Below, in pieces: positions 42,052 through 51,384 of a stretch of 64,000 nucleotides of DNA (its first letter is position 1; each line of letters begins with the position of its first letter). This DNA comes from Cellvibrio sp. UBA7671 (GTDB lineage: Bacteria; Pseudomonadota; Gammaproteobacteria; Pseudomonadales; Cellvibrionaceae). The stretch is taken from positions 434,001-498,000 of the forward strand of contig DLHJ01000019.1 in assembly GCA_002483145.1 (NCBI GenBank), read 5' to 3'. The notes below the pieces were generated by a model. It saw only the letters and a list, made by a program, of their open reading frames with translations. It did no database searches and was not told where the DNA came from. The translations under genes and the position numbers were made by a program.

Positions 42052-42095
42052 CTGTCATCAAAGCTTCATTTGGCTGCCATCGAATCGTCATAAAA
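42052..42095 (+). promoter_or_regulatory. Double Pho box (PhoB binding site) upstream of the phytase-like gene
   Basis: Four consecutive 11-bp units: CTGTCAT-CAAA (42052-42062), GCTTCAT-TTGG, CTGCCAT-CGAA and TCGTCAT-AAAA (to 42095). Each is a 7-bp CTGTCAT-like half plus a 4-bp spacer, the known PhoB pattern; matches to CTGTCAT are 7, 4, 6 and 5 of 7. It lies 57 nt before the lipoprotein ATG, so induction by phosphate limitation is predicted. Confidence 0.72.
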
Positions 42096-42152
42096 CCTCA
42101 CCATCCTTCCTTGCTAGTGTCTTCTCAATCAACTTTTATCAAGGATAAGCCC

Positions 42153-44654
42153 ATGCAATTTGCAAAGAAAATCCTGCCCCTCTTGATCGTCATATCACTA
42201 CCCGCACTGATGGTTGGCTGCGGTGGCGATGATGGTAAAAACGGTGTTAACGGCACTAACGGCGCTAATGGTTCCAACGGCGCCAACGGTACTGACGGTA
42301 AAACCAGTTTGATTAAGCAGACCGTTCTGACAGCGGGTGATGCACAATGCTTCAGTGGCGGCCTGAAAATCGAATCCGGTATCGATGCAAACAACGATCA
42401 GAGTTTGCAAGCAACGGAAGTAGCGCAGACCAGTTATCAATGCGATAAAACTGCGCTTAACAGCCAGATGAATTTTAATCGTGTCGCTACTTTTCCTGTG
42501 TGTTTGCAAATCAATGCAACCTGCAACACTAATGATGAAACCGCAGCAGAAATTGTGGCAGCTAGCAGCGATGGTATGACCTTGATTTACACCGATTCGT
42601 TTAAAAAACAAATCGGATTTGTGAATATCAGTAATCCATCGCTGCCAAAACCCAAGGGTGTTTTGGCGATGGGCGGTGAACCAACCTCGATTGCGGTAAA
42701 AGGTGGTCATGCGTTAGTAGCGGTAGATACTTCAGCCGATTTTGTTAATGCATCGGGTGATTTTGTGGTTGTTGATATCGCTACACAGGCGATTGTTCAC
42801 CGAGCCAGCCTGGGCGGTCAGCCGGATTCAGTTGCTATTAGTCCCGACGGTAAATATGCGGCCATCGTTATAGAAAACCAACGCGATGAAGGCCTTAACG
42901 GCGGGCTTCCACCACAATTACCTGCGGGTAAATTAGTTGTCGTAGATTTGACGGCTGCTGCCCCCTCGAGCTGGACGCTGCGCGATGTAAATTTAACTGG
43001 CATCGCCACTTTGTATCCTGCAGACCCGGAGCCAGAATTTGTCGATATCAATACTGACAATATCGCTGTGGTTACGTTACAAGAAAATAATCACATCGCG
43101 TTGGTGGATTTAGTAACAGCTACAGTAACTACGCATTTCACGGCGGGCACGGTCGATATGGTAAATGTTGACCTCACCGATAATCGCCCAGCGGTAATTA
43201 AGCCGATTGAAGTCAAAAATGCACAACTGCGTGAACCCGATGGCGTTACCTGGATTAATAAAGATTATTTCGCAACAGCAAACGAAGGTGATTTAAACGG
43301 CGGTAGCCGTGGGTTCACCGTATTTAATAAACAAGGCCAAGTGGTGTGGGATTCAGGCTCAACGCTGGATGATATGGCCATTCGCTTTGGTCATTACCAA
43401 GATCGTCGCTCGGATGCCAAAGGCAATGAGCCAGAAAATATTGAAATGGGTGTGTTCGGCGGCAACCGTTATTTATTTGTTAACTCTGAACGTTCCAGTG
43501 TGATTTTTGTTTACGATGTTGCTGATCCAACCAAGCCTGCTTTCAAACAAGTGTTACCGGCCAGTGCGGCACCCGAAGGTGGTTTGGCGATTCCCGCGCG
43601 CAATTTGTATGTGGTTGCATCGGAAAGCGATCTGCGCGGTGTAGCGATTCGCTCCGGCTTAAATATTTACAATTACAACCAGCAAGCTGCGCGTTATCCG
43701 ACGGTGCAATCAGTGAATCGCCCGGATGGAAATCCAATTCCCTGGAGCGCCTTGTCAGCTTTGTCTAGCGATGTGAACAATCCTAATACCCTCTATTCAA
43801 TCGAAGATAGTTTTTTTGGCCAGAATAGAATTTTCACTGTGGATGTGAGCAGCAAGCCTGCACTGATTATTGGCGAAACCAAAATCATGGACACCAATAA
43901 TGTGTTTGCAAATTCAGGTGTGAATGCGCATTTGGCCAGCTTCACCAATGCGGAATTGGCGGCGATGATTAATGCGGATAAATCTGTGAATATCGACCCT
44001 GAAGGTTTGGCCAAAGCGGCAGATGGTGGCTTCTGGATCGCATCTGAAGGGTCAGGTGCGGCTGCCAGTGCGGTATCAATGAATTTGATTTTTAAAACCG
44101 ATGCCTTTGGTGTGATTGAATCGGTGATTCATTTGCCTGCAGCAGTTAACGCACTACAAATCAATAACGGTTATGAAGGCATAGCGGAATACAACAACAG
44201 TTTGTATCTCGCGTTCCAGCGCGCATGGGCAGGCGAAGCAAATCCACGCATCGGGATTTATGATTTGGCTGCAAAAACCTGGAAGTTTGTCTACTACTCG
44301 CTCGATGCTTACAGCTCACAATTTGCGGGTGGTTGGGTAGGCTTGTCGGAAATTACGGCTATCGGCAATGGCGAGTTTATGGTGTTAGAGCGTGATAATC
44401 GCGGCGGCTTGGATGCCTCTATCAAACGCCTGTACAAAATTAATTTACAAGCAGTAACTGATGGCCAAACTATCACCAAGACACTGATTAAAGATATCAA
44501 GCCAGTATTAGGTGCAACGACGGGACCATTAATTGAGAAAGTTGAAGGTACCGCGCTGATGGCAAATGGCGATGTATACATGGTGACCGACAACGACGGT
44601 GTGAATGACCACAGCGGCGAGACCCAGCTGATTAATTTGGGCAAGCTGTTTTAA
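42153..44654 (+). CDS. Phytase-like/esterase-like lipoprotein with beta-propeller
   Basis: 833 aa. ATG at 42153 follows AAGGA; the open frame upstream of it is not coding. Lipobox LMVGC places the acylated Cys at 23. A short collagen-like run of Gly-x-Asn triplets follows (about 28-48), then a domain with two cysteines and a calcium-loop-like DANNDQ (DUF7151-like). The remainder, from about 110, is a propeller with repeats such as GQPDSVAISPDGKYAAIV and a C-terminal part resembling esterase-like activity of phytase (EGLAKAADGGFWIASEG, NGYEGIAEY, EGTALMANGDVYMVTDND). With a double Pho box upstream, release of phosphate from organic esters outside the cell is the favoured role; not proven. Confidence 0.85.
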   Translation: MQFAKKILPLLIVISLPALMVGCGGDDGKNGVNGTNGANGSNGANGTDGKTSLIKQTVLTAGDAQCFSGGLKIESGIDANNDQSLQATEVAQTSYQCDKTALNSQMNFNRVATFPVCLQINATCNTNDETAAEIVAASSDGMTLIYTDSFKKQIGFVNISNPSLPKPKGVLAMGGEPTSIAVKGGHALVAVDTSADFVNASGDFVVVDIATQAIVHRASLGGQPDSVAISPDGKYAAIVIENQRDEGLNGGLPPQLPAGKLVVVDLTAAAPSSWTLRDVNLTGIATLYPADPEPEFVDINTDNIAVVTLQENNHIALVDLVTATVTTHFTAGTVDMVNVDLTDNRPAVIKPIEVKNAQLREPDGVTWINKDYFATANEGDLNGGSRGFTVFNKQGQVVWDSGSTLDDMAIRFGHYQDRRSDAKGNEPENIEMGVFGGNRYLFVNSERSSVIFVYDVADPTKPAFKQVLPASAAPEGGLAIPARNLYVVASESDLRGVAIRSGLNIYNYNQQAARYPTVQSVNRPDGNPIPWSALSALSSDVNNPNTLYSIEDSFFGQNRIFTVDVSSKPALIIGETKIMDTNNVFANSGVNAHLASFTNAELAAMINADKSVNIDPEGLAKAADGGFWIASEGSGAAASAVSMNLIFKTDAFGVIESVIHLPAAVNALQINNGYEGIAEYNNSLYLAFQRAWAGEANPRIGIYDLAAKTWKFVYYSLDAYSSQFAGGWVGLSEITAIGNGEFMVLERDNRGGLDASIKRLYKINLQAVTDGQTITKTLIKDIKPVLGATTGPLIEKVEGTALMANGDVYMVTDNDGVNDHSGETQLINLGKLF

Positions 44655-44678
44655 CGGGCTGTTTCCTCGGTGCGACTT

Positions 44679-44702
44679 AAGGGAGCTTCGGCTCCCTTTT
44701 TT
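44679..44702 (+). terminator. Terminator after the phytase-like gene
   Basis: AAGGGAGC, tetraloop TTCG, GCTCCCTT, then T6: an 8-bp stem with a stable UUCG loop. Confidence 0.92.
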
Positions 44703-44776
44703 GTGGGGGCGTTTTTTGTTTTATGCTGTGCGACCGCTTACAATGGCCAAGTTTCCTAAGTTAATTAGAGTTATTC

Positions 44777-45397
44777 ATGGCCAGATCCAAAAGCAGCAAC
44801 CGTTGGTTGGAAGAACACGTCAACGATCCTTATGTCAAAAAAGCGCAGGTGGATGGCTATCGCGCGCGCGCGGCTTATAAGCTGCTCGAACTTAATGAAA
44901 AAGATAAATTGATTCGCCCCGGTATGATGGTGGTGGATTTGGGCTCGGCGCCGGGTAGTTGGTCGCAAATTGCGGGGCGTTTGGTGGGCGTGAAGGGCAG
45001 GGTAATTGCCTCGGATATTTTGCCGATGGATTCTCTGGAGCACGTGGATTTTATCCAGGGTGATTTCACCGAAGAAGTGGTGTTCAACCAGATCATGGAA
45101 AAACTCGGTGGCAATCGTGCCGATGTTGTTATCTCCGATATGGCGCCCAACATCAGCGGTGTGGATGCGGTGGATCAAGCATCGTCCATGTACCTGGTGG
45201 AGCTTGCATTGGATATGGCGCGCAGCGTATTAAAACCCAAAGGGGATTTTGTCGCAAAAGTATTTCACGGTGAAGGCTACGACGATTACGTGAAAGAGGT
45301 GCGTACGTCATTTGAAAAAGTCGTGATCCGCAAACCTGATGCATCGCGCCCACGCTCACGTGAAGTTTATGTAGTGGGTAAGGGATTTAAAGGTTAA
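44777..45397 (+). CDS. rlmE: 23S rRNA (uridine-2552-2'-O)-methyltransferase RlmE/FtsJ
   Basis: 206 aa. Methylates the A-loop of 23S rRNA late in 50S assembly. The K-D-K-E tetrad is Lys35, Asp121, Lys161 and Glu196; SAM motif [11 protein letters not shown]. In many proteobacteria rlmE lies beside ftsH, which is not the case here. Confidence 0.97.
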   Translation: MARSKSSNRWLEEHVNDPYVKKAQVDGYRARAAYKLLELNEKDKLIRPGMMVVDLGSAPGSWSQIAGRLVGVKGRVIASDILPMDSLEHVDFIQGDFTEEVVFNQIMEKLGGNRADVVISDMAPNISGVDAVDQASSMYLVELALDMARSVLKPKGDFVAKVFHGEGYDDYVKEVRTSFEKVVIRKPDASRPRSREVYVVGKGFKG

Positions 45398-45401
45398 CTC
45401 T

Positions 45402-45704
45402 ATGACTCTAGGCTGGGTGATTGCGGGTACTATTGCTCAGCTTATGTTGGGTATGATGTCGTTTCTGTTAGTTGCATTTTCGGCGGCGGGTATAGCAAAC
45501 GAAAAAACGCTGAATAAATTGCAGATGGCATGGTTAAATATCGCGCTTTATGTGTTACCCGCCAGTTGCTTTTTTAGTGCGGGATTCGTTGCCTGGCGCT
45601 ATTATCAGGATGTAACAACCAGCGCGTACTACTGGTATTTATTGCCTGCCCCGTTTATCGGTTTTTATCTCATCTACGCTATTCGACTCAATTCAAAGAA
45701 TTAA
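45402..45704 (+). CDS. Small membrane protein, unknown function
   Basis: 100 aa, family not recognised. Three hydrophobic segments (about 4-30, 44-66 and 77-94), so a three-pass inner-membrane protein with a short polar C-terminus. ATG is 4 nt after rlmE, so cotranscription is likely. The following terminator supports it as the last gene of the unit. Confidence 0.75.
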   Translation: MTLGWVIAGTIAQLMLGMMSFLLVAFSAAGIANEKTLNKLQMAWLNIALYVLPASCFFSAGFVAWRYYQDVTTSAYYWYLLPAPFIGFYLIYAIRLNSKN

Positions 45705-45777
45705 TCTCTTTTCGTCGGAAAATTTTTCCCTGCTACTGATTGCTTTATAACGATGAAATACAATCTTGCGCAACCAC

Positions 45778-45807
45778 GGCTTTAAAAAATGTAAAGCCTT
45801 CTTTTTT
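45778..45807 (+). terminator. Terminator of the rlmE unit
   Basis: GGCTTTA (45778-45784) and TAAAGCC (45792-45798), then TTC and T6. Confidence 0.75.
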
Positions 45808-45874
45808 AGCTTATTGCATCAAAGTGTTGCGCGATTCAGCCGATACATAGAAGGAACCTATGGAGGATGTTTGA

Positions 45875-46319
45875 TGGAAGTCACCCTTGCCCGGATTAGC
45901 TTATTATTCTCAACCGACCAGGCCACCATATGGTGACAATGCACTCATCAAACAAGAAAACCGCTATGAATTGATTAATCACCACTTTGAATATTTCCCC
46001 AAGGAGTATCTGGATAAATTGGGTGGTAATTACACCTACACTATTGAGTAAGAGCAGGGCAGCGCTAGCCGGATTTTATCCATGACCAATGAGCGCGTGA
46101 ATAGTGTGTGGGGTGCACAGGAAGCAAGCAAAAAAACAAATTAGCCAGTTTGTGAATTATAAATTAGTCGATCAGGATGATTATTCCTAAGGCGATCGCC
46201 GCGTGCAGGAATTTGCGGAGCTGTTAGTGAAGTGGCAAAGTAATAAACAAATGTTGGCTGTTGACGAGGTGTTGCAGTCTACTAAGGAAAATTTGTTTTT
46301 GAATATCTGCCGCAGTTAA
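45875..46319 (+). pseudogene. Decayed gene with two in-frame stops and a frameshift
   Basis: One reading frame runs from 45875 with protein-like sequence (NALIKQENRYELINHHFEYF), is broken by TAA at 46049-46051, continues as EQGSASRILSMTNERV, then shifts frame in a seven-A run at 46130-46136 and continues as QISQFVNYKLVDQDDYS to TAA at 46188-46190 and QEFAELLVKWQSNK, ending at TAA 46317-46319. Both internal stops are flanked by coding-like sequence, so this is a degraded or misread gene rather than noise. The N-terminus is probably missing. No family recognised. Confidence 0.7.
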
Positions 46320-46385
46320 ATCGTTAGTGCAGCTCAATAGCAGGGAGCCAGTGCTCGCTGCTATCGACAGGATCGTGCAGTTTTT

Positions 46386-47201
46386 TTATTGCGATTTTTG
46401 CTGTTGGGCTTTGACGTATTTCATAATGTTAACGAAAGTGTCCGTCCAATAAATATCTTTATTGGCTGCCAAATACTTTACTAATTCTTCGTGCGCTTCT
46501 TTGGACACCACCAAGTGATCGCCACCAATTCCGTGAAAGGTAAAGTTAGCCATGGTGCCTTTGGCTGCTGCTTCTTTCACAACAGCAATTAACTGCTCTC
46601 CGGTAACACCGTTCGGAAAATCAACGGGGACTACATAGGGATCCAGTGTTTTCATATCGGGGGTGACACCACCAAAGCCCGCTTTAATGGCGACAAATTC
46701 ACTCTTTAATCCATCGACATAATTACTGCCACTGGCTTTCAAATCGATGCAGGGTGGAGTGTAGGTGCGTTCAGTTTTGCCATCGATCGAGTGCAAAAAC
46801 GCATTGGTCACTTTAACTTGATCCTGCATTTGAACGACGCTGACTTTATCCAGATCGCGATCTGCCGGTACCCATTCCCGCCCTGGGCTGCTTTTAGAGC
46901 ATTGGTGAAAAATGCTGTGGTTTCCCAGTTCATGGCCTTTTTTAGCGGCAGCTCGCCAGTCAGAGAGGCGAGTCGTCAGTGTGGGGCTGACGACATTCAA
47001 ATAGAAAGTGCCTTTGAGCTTGTATTTATTCAGCGTGGGAATCGCGTTATCGAGTTGGCTATCCAATGCGTCGTCATAGGCGAGATTCACTGCAGCTTTG
47101 GCGCCATTAGGCCAAGTGAAAGATTTTTCTGCTGCAAGACTCGCGTGGGTACCCAACGCCAAGCCGATGCCGATTAATAGGTAGGGGATTTTTATTGTCA
47201 T
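46386..47201 (-). CDS. Secreted polysaccharide deacetylase (NodB-like)
   Basis: 271 aa. Signal peptide about 1-24 (ending SLAA). NodB motif 1 is NLAYDDAL with Asp43-Asp44, motif 2 is HELGNHSIFH with His95 and His99 as probable metal ligands. A cysteine pair in FHQCSKS and TPPCIDLK may form a disulfide. Divergent from the GH5 cellulase, so possible plant polysaccharide or chitin de-acetylation. Not close to the deacetylase at 37735. Confidence 0.88.
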   Translation of the reverse strand: MTIKIPYLLIGIGLALGTHASLAAEKSFTWPNGAKAAVNLAYDDALDSQLDNAIPTLNKYKLKGTFYLNVVSPTLTTRLSDWRAAAKKGHELGNHSIFHQCSKSSPGREWVPADRDLDKVSVVQMQDQVKVTNAFLHSIDGKTERTYTPPCIDLKASGSNYVDGLKSEFVAIKAGFGGVTPDMKTLDPYVVPVDFPNGVTGEQLIAVVKEAAAKGTMANFTFHGIGGDHLVVSKEAHEELVKYLAANKDIYWTDTFVNIMKYVKAQQQKSQ

Positions 47202-47737
47202 TGTTGAGGTCTCTTGTTGATTGAATTATTAGGCTAGCAAAGATAGTCAGTTCTTACCTGTTTACCTATTGCATTTACATTTCTGCACAGAGGTTTCTGC
47301 ACTCTTAATTGCTTTTGTTTTTTTCATTCAGAATATAAATCTGTTTAATCATTAGAAAAAAATATGAGCATTTGTTAATCAGTTCTCGGAAACCCAGTAC
47401 AATTAAAATGAGAATGACAGCGCTGTCTTAATGAGTAAGACAAATAACAATAATAACATTAATGTATTTTTAAGCGACAAACGCTCTCCACTTTAGCAGT
47501 CATCAACACCTCGGTTTGCTGAGCAAATTCGAGTGCCAACTTATTCAACGCGTCATGTTTTTACATCGAATGTGAAGGGATCACAGGTGCGGCGACGGAT
47601 TTTAAGCGTGGCTGCACTTTGTTTGCCGACGGGCAGGCGACAGGAGTGTGCGGCATTGAATCGCCCTTTGCTAAAGGGTAAATCAACAATAACGAGGGGC
47701 ATCCACCCTTTTTCCTGAACAATCAAGGAGACAATAT
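47202..47737. other. Divergent regulatory region between the deacetylase and the GH5 cellulase
   Basis: 536 bp without a supported gene; the 61-codon frame at 47533 has no family look. It contains an AT-rich half, TACAAT (47398-47403) as a possible -10, a perfect 12-bp palindrome (47416-47427), and a leader of about 300 nt with several hairpins: 47587-47593 with 47611-47617 (one G-U pair), and CCCTTT/AAAGGG at 47664-47678. Confidence 0.6.
47416..47427. promoter_or_regulatory. LacI-family-type operator upstream of the GH5 cellulase
   Basis: GACAGCGCTGTC is a perfect palindrome with the AGCGCT core of LacI/GalR operators. It begins 13 bp after a possible -10 element (TACAAT), a place where a repressor would block initiation. 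It lies 311 bp before the ATG. Confidence 0.5.
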
Positions 47738-49990
47738 ATGATTACTCCGCCCAAAAAGAACCTGAGCCTGTTGGCAGTGTTAAGCCTTTGCACTATGGCG
47801 ATGGGTTACAGCAGCGCGACTTCTGCTGCCTGCTCTTACAACATCGACAACGAGTGGAATACGGGGGCAACCGGTACTATCAAAATCACTAACTCGACTA
47901 CCTCTACGATTAACGGTTGGTCTGTGAGTTGGCAGTACGCTACTAACCGCTTGACCGGTTCGTGGAATGCGACTGTGTCGCCTACCAACCCCTACACCGC
48001 GACCAACTTAGGCTGGAACGCCACTATCCCGCCAGGCCAAACCGTGAGTTTTGGTTTCCAATTGAACAAAAATGGTGGTGCGTTGGAGCGTCCAACCGTA
48101 AATGGTTCTGTCTGTTCGGGTGGTTCAGCCGCATCTTCGGTTCCTTCGTCGGTATCTTCATCATCAAGATCAGCAACCCCTTCGTCTATATCTTCGTCAT
48201 CAAGATCGGCGGCTCCATCGTCTGTAAGCTCTTCTTCGACTAGTGCTAGCTGCCTCCAACAATGTAATTGGTACGGCACTGTGTATCCGCTTTGCGTGAC
48301 CACTACCAGCGGTTGGGGTTATGAGAACAACAGAAGTTGTATTTCCAGAACCACCTGTGCCAGCCAACCTGCTCCGTTTGGTGTGACAGGTGTGTGCGGT
48401 AATTCATCGAGTGTGGTGAGTTCCAGCCGTTCAAGTTCATCGTCTTCTGTTACCCCAAGTTCACGCTCAAGTTCAAGTATTAGTGTAACCAGTAGCTCGA
48501 TCAGTTCATCGCGCTCAAGTACGCCAAGCTCGATCAGTTCTTCGCGTTCAAGCACTCCCAGTTCGATCAGTTCTTCGAGCCGATCCAGTGTTAGTCCCGG
48601 CGGTGTCTTCCGTGTGGATGCAACCGGCAACATCACCAAGAACGGCACTGTATTCCCTGTTCGCTGCGGAAACTGGTTTGGTCTTGAAGGCCAACATGAG
48701 CCTAAAGATGCAGAAAACAATGCTGACGGTGCACCAATGGAGCTTTATGCGGGCAACATGTGGTGGGCAAATACCGGCCGCACTATCCAGCAGACCATGA
48801 CCGAGATTAAAGCCCAAGGCATCAACATGATTCGCCTGCCGATTGCACCCCAAACGCTCGATGCGACAAACCCGCAAGGGATTGGCGATATCCGTGCTGG
48901 CGGCGTGTTAAAAAATCATCCGTCTGTGCGTCAAACCAATGCGCGTCAAGCCATGGAGGATTTCATCAAGTTGGCCGATCAGAACAATATCGAGGTGTTG
49001 GTGGATATCCACTCCTGCTCCAACTATGTTGGTTGGAGAGCTGGCCGTTTGGATGCACGCCCTCCCTATGTCGATGCGACTCGCGAAAACTATGAATACA
49101 CTCGTGAAGGCTATTCTTGTGCGCCAGTGGGCACTCCGGGTGTCACCACTCACGCTTACAACGAATCTATCTGGTTGGATAACCTGAGAGACATCGCTGG
49201 TCTTTCTACCAAGTTGGGTGTTGATAACATTATTGGTATCGATATTTTCAATGAGCCATGGGATTACACCTGGGCCGATTGGAAGCGTCTGTCTGAAAGC
49301 GCCTACACCGCCATCAATTCGGTTAACCCGGATATGTTGATTTTCGTGGAAGGTATTTCAGCTACTGCCGACAATCAGGATGGTTCACCATCTACCATCA
49401 CCGAAGTTCCACACGGATCGGAAGACTACAATCCCAACTGGGGTGAAAACCTGTTTGAAGCGGGCACCAGCCCACTCAACATTCCGAAAAGCCGTTTGGT
49501 TTATTCTCCACACACCTATGGTCCATCAGTATTCGTACAGAAACACTTTTTGGATCCTGCGCAAACTGCTTGCGCCGGTCTTGAAGGTGATGCCGCCGCT
49601 GATGCTGATTGTAGAATCGTGATCGACGCAGCCAAACTGAGAGCAGGTTGGGATGAACACTTCGGTTACTTGCGAGCGCAAGGTTTTGCGATGGTTGTCG
49701 GAGAATTTGGTGGCAATATGGATTGGCCACAAAAAGGCAGTATTTCTGACCGTACCAAGTGGAACCACATTACCACCAATGTCGATCAGCAATGGCAACA
49801 AGCGTTTGTTAGCTATATGAAAGAGAAAAACATCCAGGCTTGTTATTGGTCTATCAATCCGGAATCGGGTGATACCCATGGCTGGTATGGTCATTCCTAT
49901 GACCCTGTTAGTAACGAATCCGGCTGGGGAACCTGGCTGCCTTTCGATACGCGCAAAACCACCTTGTTGAAAGATCTTTGGGGCAATTAA
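47738..49990 (+). CDS. Secreted endoglucanase: CBM2, CBM10, GH5
   Basis: 750 aa. Signal peptide about 1-31. CBM2 (32-126, bounded by Cys32 and Cys126), serine linker (127-172), CBM10 (173-220, six cysteines and CNWYG), a long serine/arginine linker (221-289), then a GH5 domain (290-750). Acid/base is Glu506 in IDIFNEPWD and nucleophile Glu656 in VVGEFGGN; the substrate-site motif is MIRLPIAP. CBM2 and CBM10 bind crystalline cellulose, so an exported cellulase is likely. The linker DNA is repetitive. Regulated possibly through the palindrome at 47416. Subfamily not determined. Confidence 0.95.
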   Translation: MITPPKKNLSLLAVLSLCTMAMGYSSATSAACSYNIDNEWNTGATGTIKITNSTTSTINGWSVSWQYATNRLTGSWNATVSPTNPYTATNLGWNATIPPGQTVSFGFQLNKNGGALERPTVNGSVCSGGSAASSVPSSVSSSSRSATPSSISSSSRSAAPSSVSSSSTSASCLQQCNWYGTVYPLCVTTTSGWGYENNRSCISRTTCASQPAPFGVTGVCGNSSSVVSSSRSSSSSSVTPSSRSSSSISVTSSSISSSRSSTPSSISSSRSSTPSSISSSSRSSVSPGGVFRVDATGNITKNGTVFPVRCGNWFGLEGQHEPKDAENNADGAPMELYAGNMWWANTGRTIQQTMTEIKAQGINMIRLPIAPQTLDATNPQGIGDIRAGGVLKNHPSVRQTNARQAMEDFIKLADQNNIEVLVDIHSCSNYVGWRAGRLDARPPYVDATRENYEYTREGYSCAPVGTPGVTTHAYNESIWLDNLRDIAGLSTKLGVDNIIGIDIFNEPWDYTWADWKRLSESAYTAINSVNPDMLIFVEGISATADNQDGSPSTITEVPHGSEDYNPNWGENLFEAGTSPLNIPKSRLVYSPHTYGPSVFVQKHFLDPAQTACAGLEGDAAADADCRIVIDAAKLRAGWDEHFGYLRAQGFAMVVGEFGGNMDWPQKGSISDRTKWNHITTNVDQQWQQAFVSYMKEKNIQACYWSINPESGDTHGWYGHSYDPVSNESGWGTWLPFDTRKTTLLKDLWGN
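48494..48586 (+). repeat. 33-bp tandem repeat in the GH5 linker
   Basis: Units at 48494-48526 and 48527-48559 and a partial third to about 48586, encoding Ser/Arg/Thr/Pro/Ile linker. Unit differences are mostly synonymous, suggesting growth by slippage or unequal exchange. Confidence 0.8.
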
Positions 49991-50010
49991 TTAATCATTG
50001 ATCTGTCACT

Positions 50011-50046
50011 AAAACCCGGAGCTGACGCAAGTTGGCTCCGGGTTTT
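50011..50046 (+). terminator. Terminator after the GH5 gene
   Basis: AAAACCCGGAGC (50011-50022) pairs with GCTCCGGGTTTT (50035-50046), continuing into further T residues. Confidence 0.9.
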
Positions 50047-50115
50047 TTATTGCCCGGGTTTTAACAGAAAAATTTTGTGGTAATGTGCGTTCACTATTTT
50101 TTATTGGAGCTAGCC

Positions 50116-51180
50116 ATGACTTGGGTAATGTTGATTGTTGGTTTGGTTTTGTTGGTGGTGGGTGCAGATTTGTTGATCAAGGGGGCTGCACGGCTTGCCT
50201 CCAATTTTGGTGTGCCCGCGTTGGTCATTGGCCTCACGGTAGTGGCGTTTGGTACCAGTGCGCCGGAGCTTGCAGTCAGTGTTAAAGCGGCTTATTCCGG
50301 TCAGGCAGAATTGGCCATCGCCAATGTGGTGGGCAGTAATATTTTCAATGTCTTGTTCATTCTCGGCCTTGCGGCGCTTATCTCTCCACTCATTATTTCC
50401 CACCAATTAATTCGCCAGGACGTGCCGATTATGGTTGGCGTATCCATAGTGGCAGTGCTTATGACACTCGACGGTAATATTAATAGAATAGAAGCCGCGA
50501 TACTCGCTATTGGTCTGGTGAGCTACACCTGGTTTTTGTTTTATCAAGGCAAACAAAAAGGTGTGGATGTTTCCGATGGCGAAGTGGAAGAGATGTTAAA
50601 GACCAATGCGCCTATGTGGCAGAACATACTGCTCGTTGTCGGTGGATTAATTTTATTAGTGATGGGCGCGCGTTGGTTGGTGCAAAGTGCAATCGAACTT
50701 GCCACTGCATGGGGTGTGAATGAAGCAGTGATTGGGTTGACAATTGTGGCAGCTGGAACTTCGCTGCCTGAGGTGGTGACTTCGATAGTTGCTACCCTGC
50801 GCGGTCAACGTGATATCGCGGTAGGTAACGTAGTAGGTAGCAATATTTTCAATATTCTGTGCGTGTTAGGCTTGTCGGGCTTAGTATCGCCAATCCCGCT
50901 GATAGCCGGAGAGCAATTGGCCGGTTTTGATATTCCGGTAATGCTAGGTGTTGCTGCACTCTGCTTACCGATATTTTTTATCGGCTCTGTACTCAATCGC
51001 ATTGAAGGGTTTATGTTCCTGTTACTCTATGTTGCTTATGTATGGGTGTTGATTGCCATGGCGTTGTCACTGGGATATTTGGCGCAGTTGCAAACCGCTA
51101 TCCTCTACGGATTGATCCCAGTTGTCCTTGCGTATGTATTGGTGACATTGGTGTTGGAGCTGCGTAAGCGTCGCGCGTAG
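50116..51180 (+). CDS. Calcium/sodium exchanger, YrbG family
   Basis: 354 aa inner-membrane antiporter of the CaCA superfamily. ATG at 50116 follows TTGGAG; the 13 upstream codons are rejected. Two homologous halves, each with an alpha repeat: GTSAPELAVS with GSNIFNVLF, and GTSLPEVVTS with GSNIFNILC. About ten transmembrane helices with a short acidic central loop. The transported ion is inferred from the family. Confidence 0.93.
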   Translation: MTWVMLIVGLVLLVVGADLLIKGAARLASNFGVPALVIGLTVVAFGTSAPELAVSVKAAYSGQAELAIANVVGSNIFNVLFILGLAALISPLIISHQLIRQDVPIMVGVSIVAVLMTLDGNINRIEAAILAIGLVSYTWFLFYQGKQKGVDVSDGEVEEMLKTNAPMWQNILLVVGGLILLVMGARWLVQSAIELATAWGVNEAVIGLTIVAAGTSLPEVVTSIVATLRGQRDIAVGNVVGSNIFNILCVLGLSGLVSPIPLIAGEQLAGFDIPVMLGVAALCLPIFFIGSVLNRIEGFMFLLLYVAYVWVLIAMALSLGYLAQLQTAILYGLIPVVLAYVLVTLVLELRKRRA

Positions 51181-51200
51181 TCGCGCGTAATAGTGGAATA

Positions 51201-51243
51201 GTTGTTAGCCCTATAGATGGTTATTAACAATAGGGCTAACAAC
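51201..51243 (+). terminator. Long inverted repeat after the exchanger gene
   Basis: GTTGTTAGCCCTAT (51201-51214) and ATAGGGCTAACAAC (51230-51243) form a perfect 14-bp stem with a 15-nt loop. No T run follows, so factor-independent termination is doubtful. Confidence 0.5.
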
Positions 51244-51384
51244 TTCTCTGTGTCGGTCAATTTTTTTATCTGTTTCTATCCTTGTAAAGAGTTGTAACTG
51301 TCCGTTGACTCATGAAAACTCCAGTGACAGACTAGTATCACTTTCCCTTCACCTATTTTCTCTATCTGTACAGGAGCCTCAAAT

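Noticed and set aside
47533-47718. 61-codon frame before the GH5 gene
   Set aside because: No ribosome site, no recognisable protein features, and it lies in a region with hairpins; treated as untranslated leader.
48120-48600. CRISPR-like repeats
   Set aside because: The repeats encode serine linkers in frame inside the GH5 gene; no constant repeat with unique spacers.
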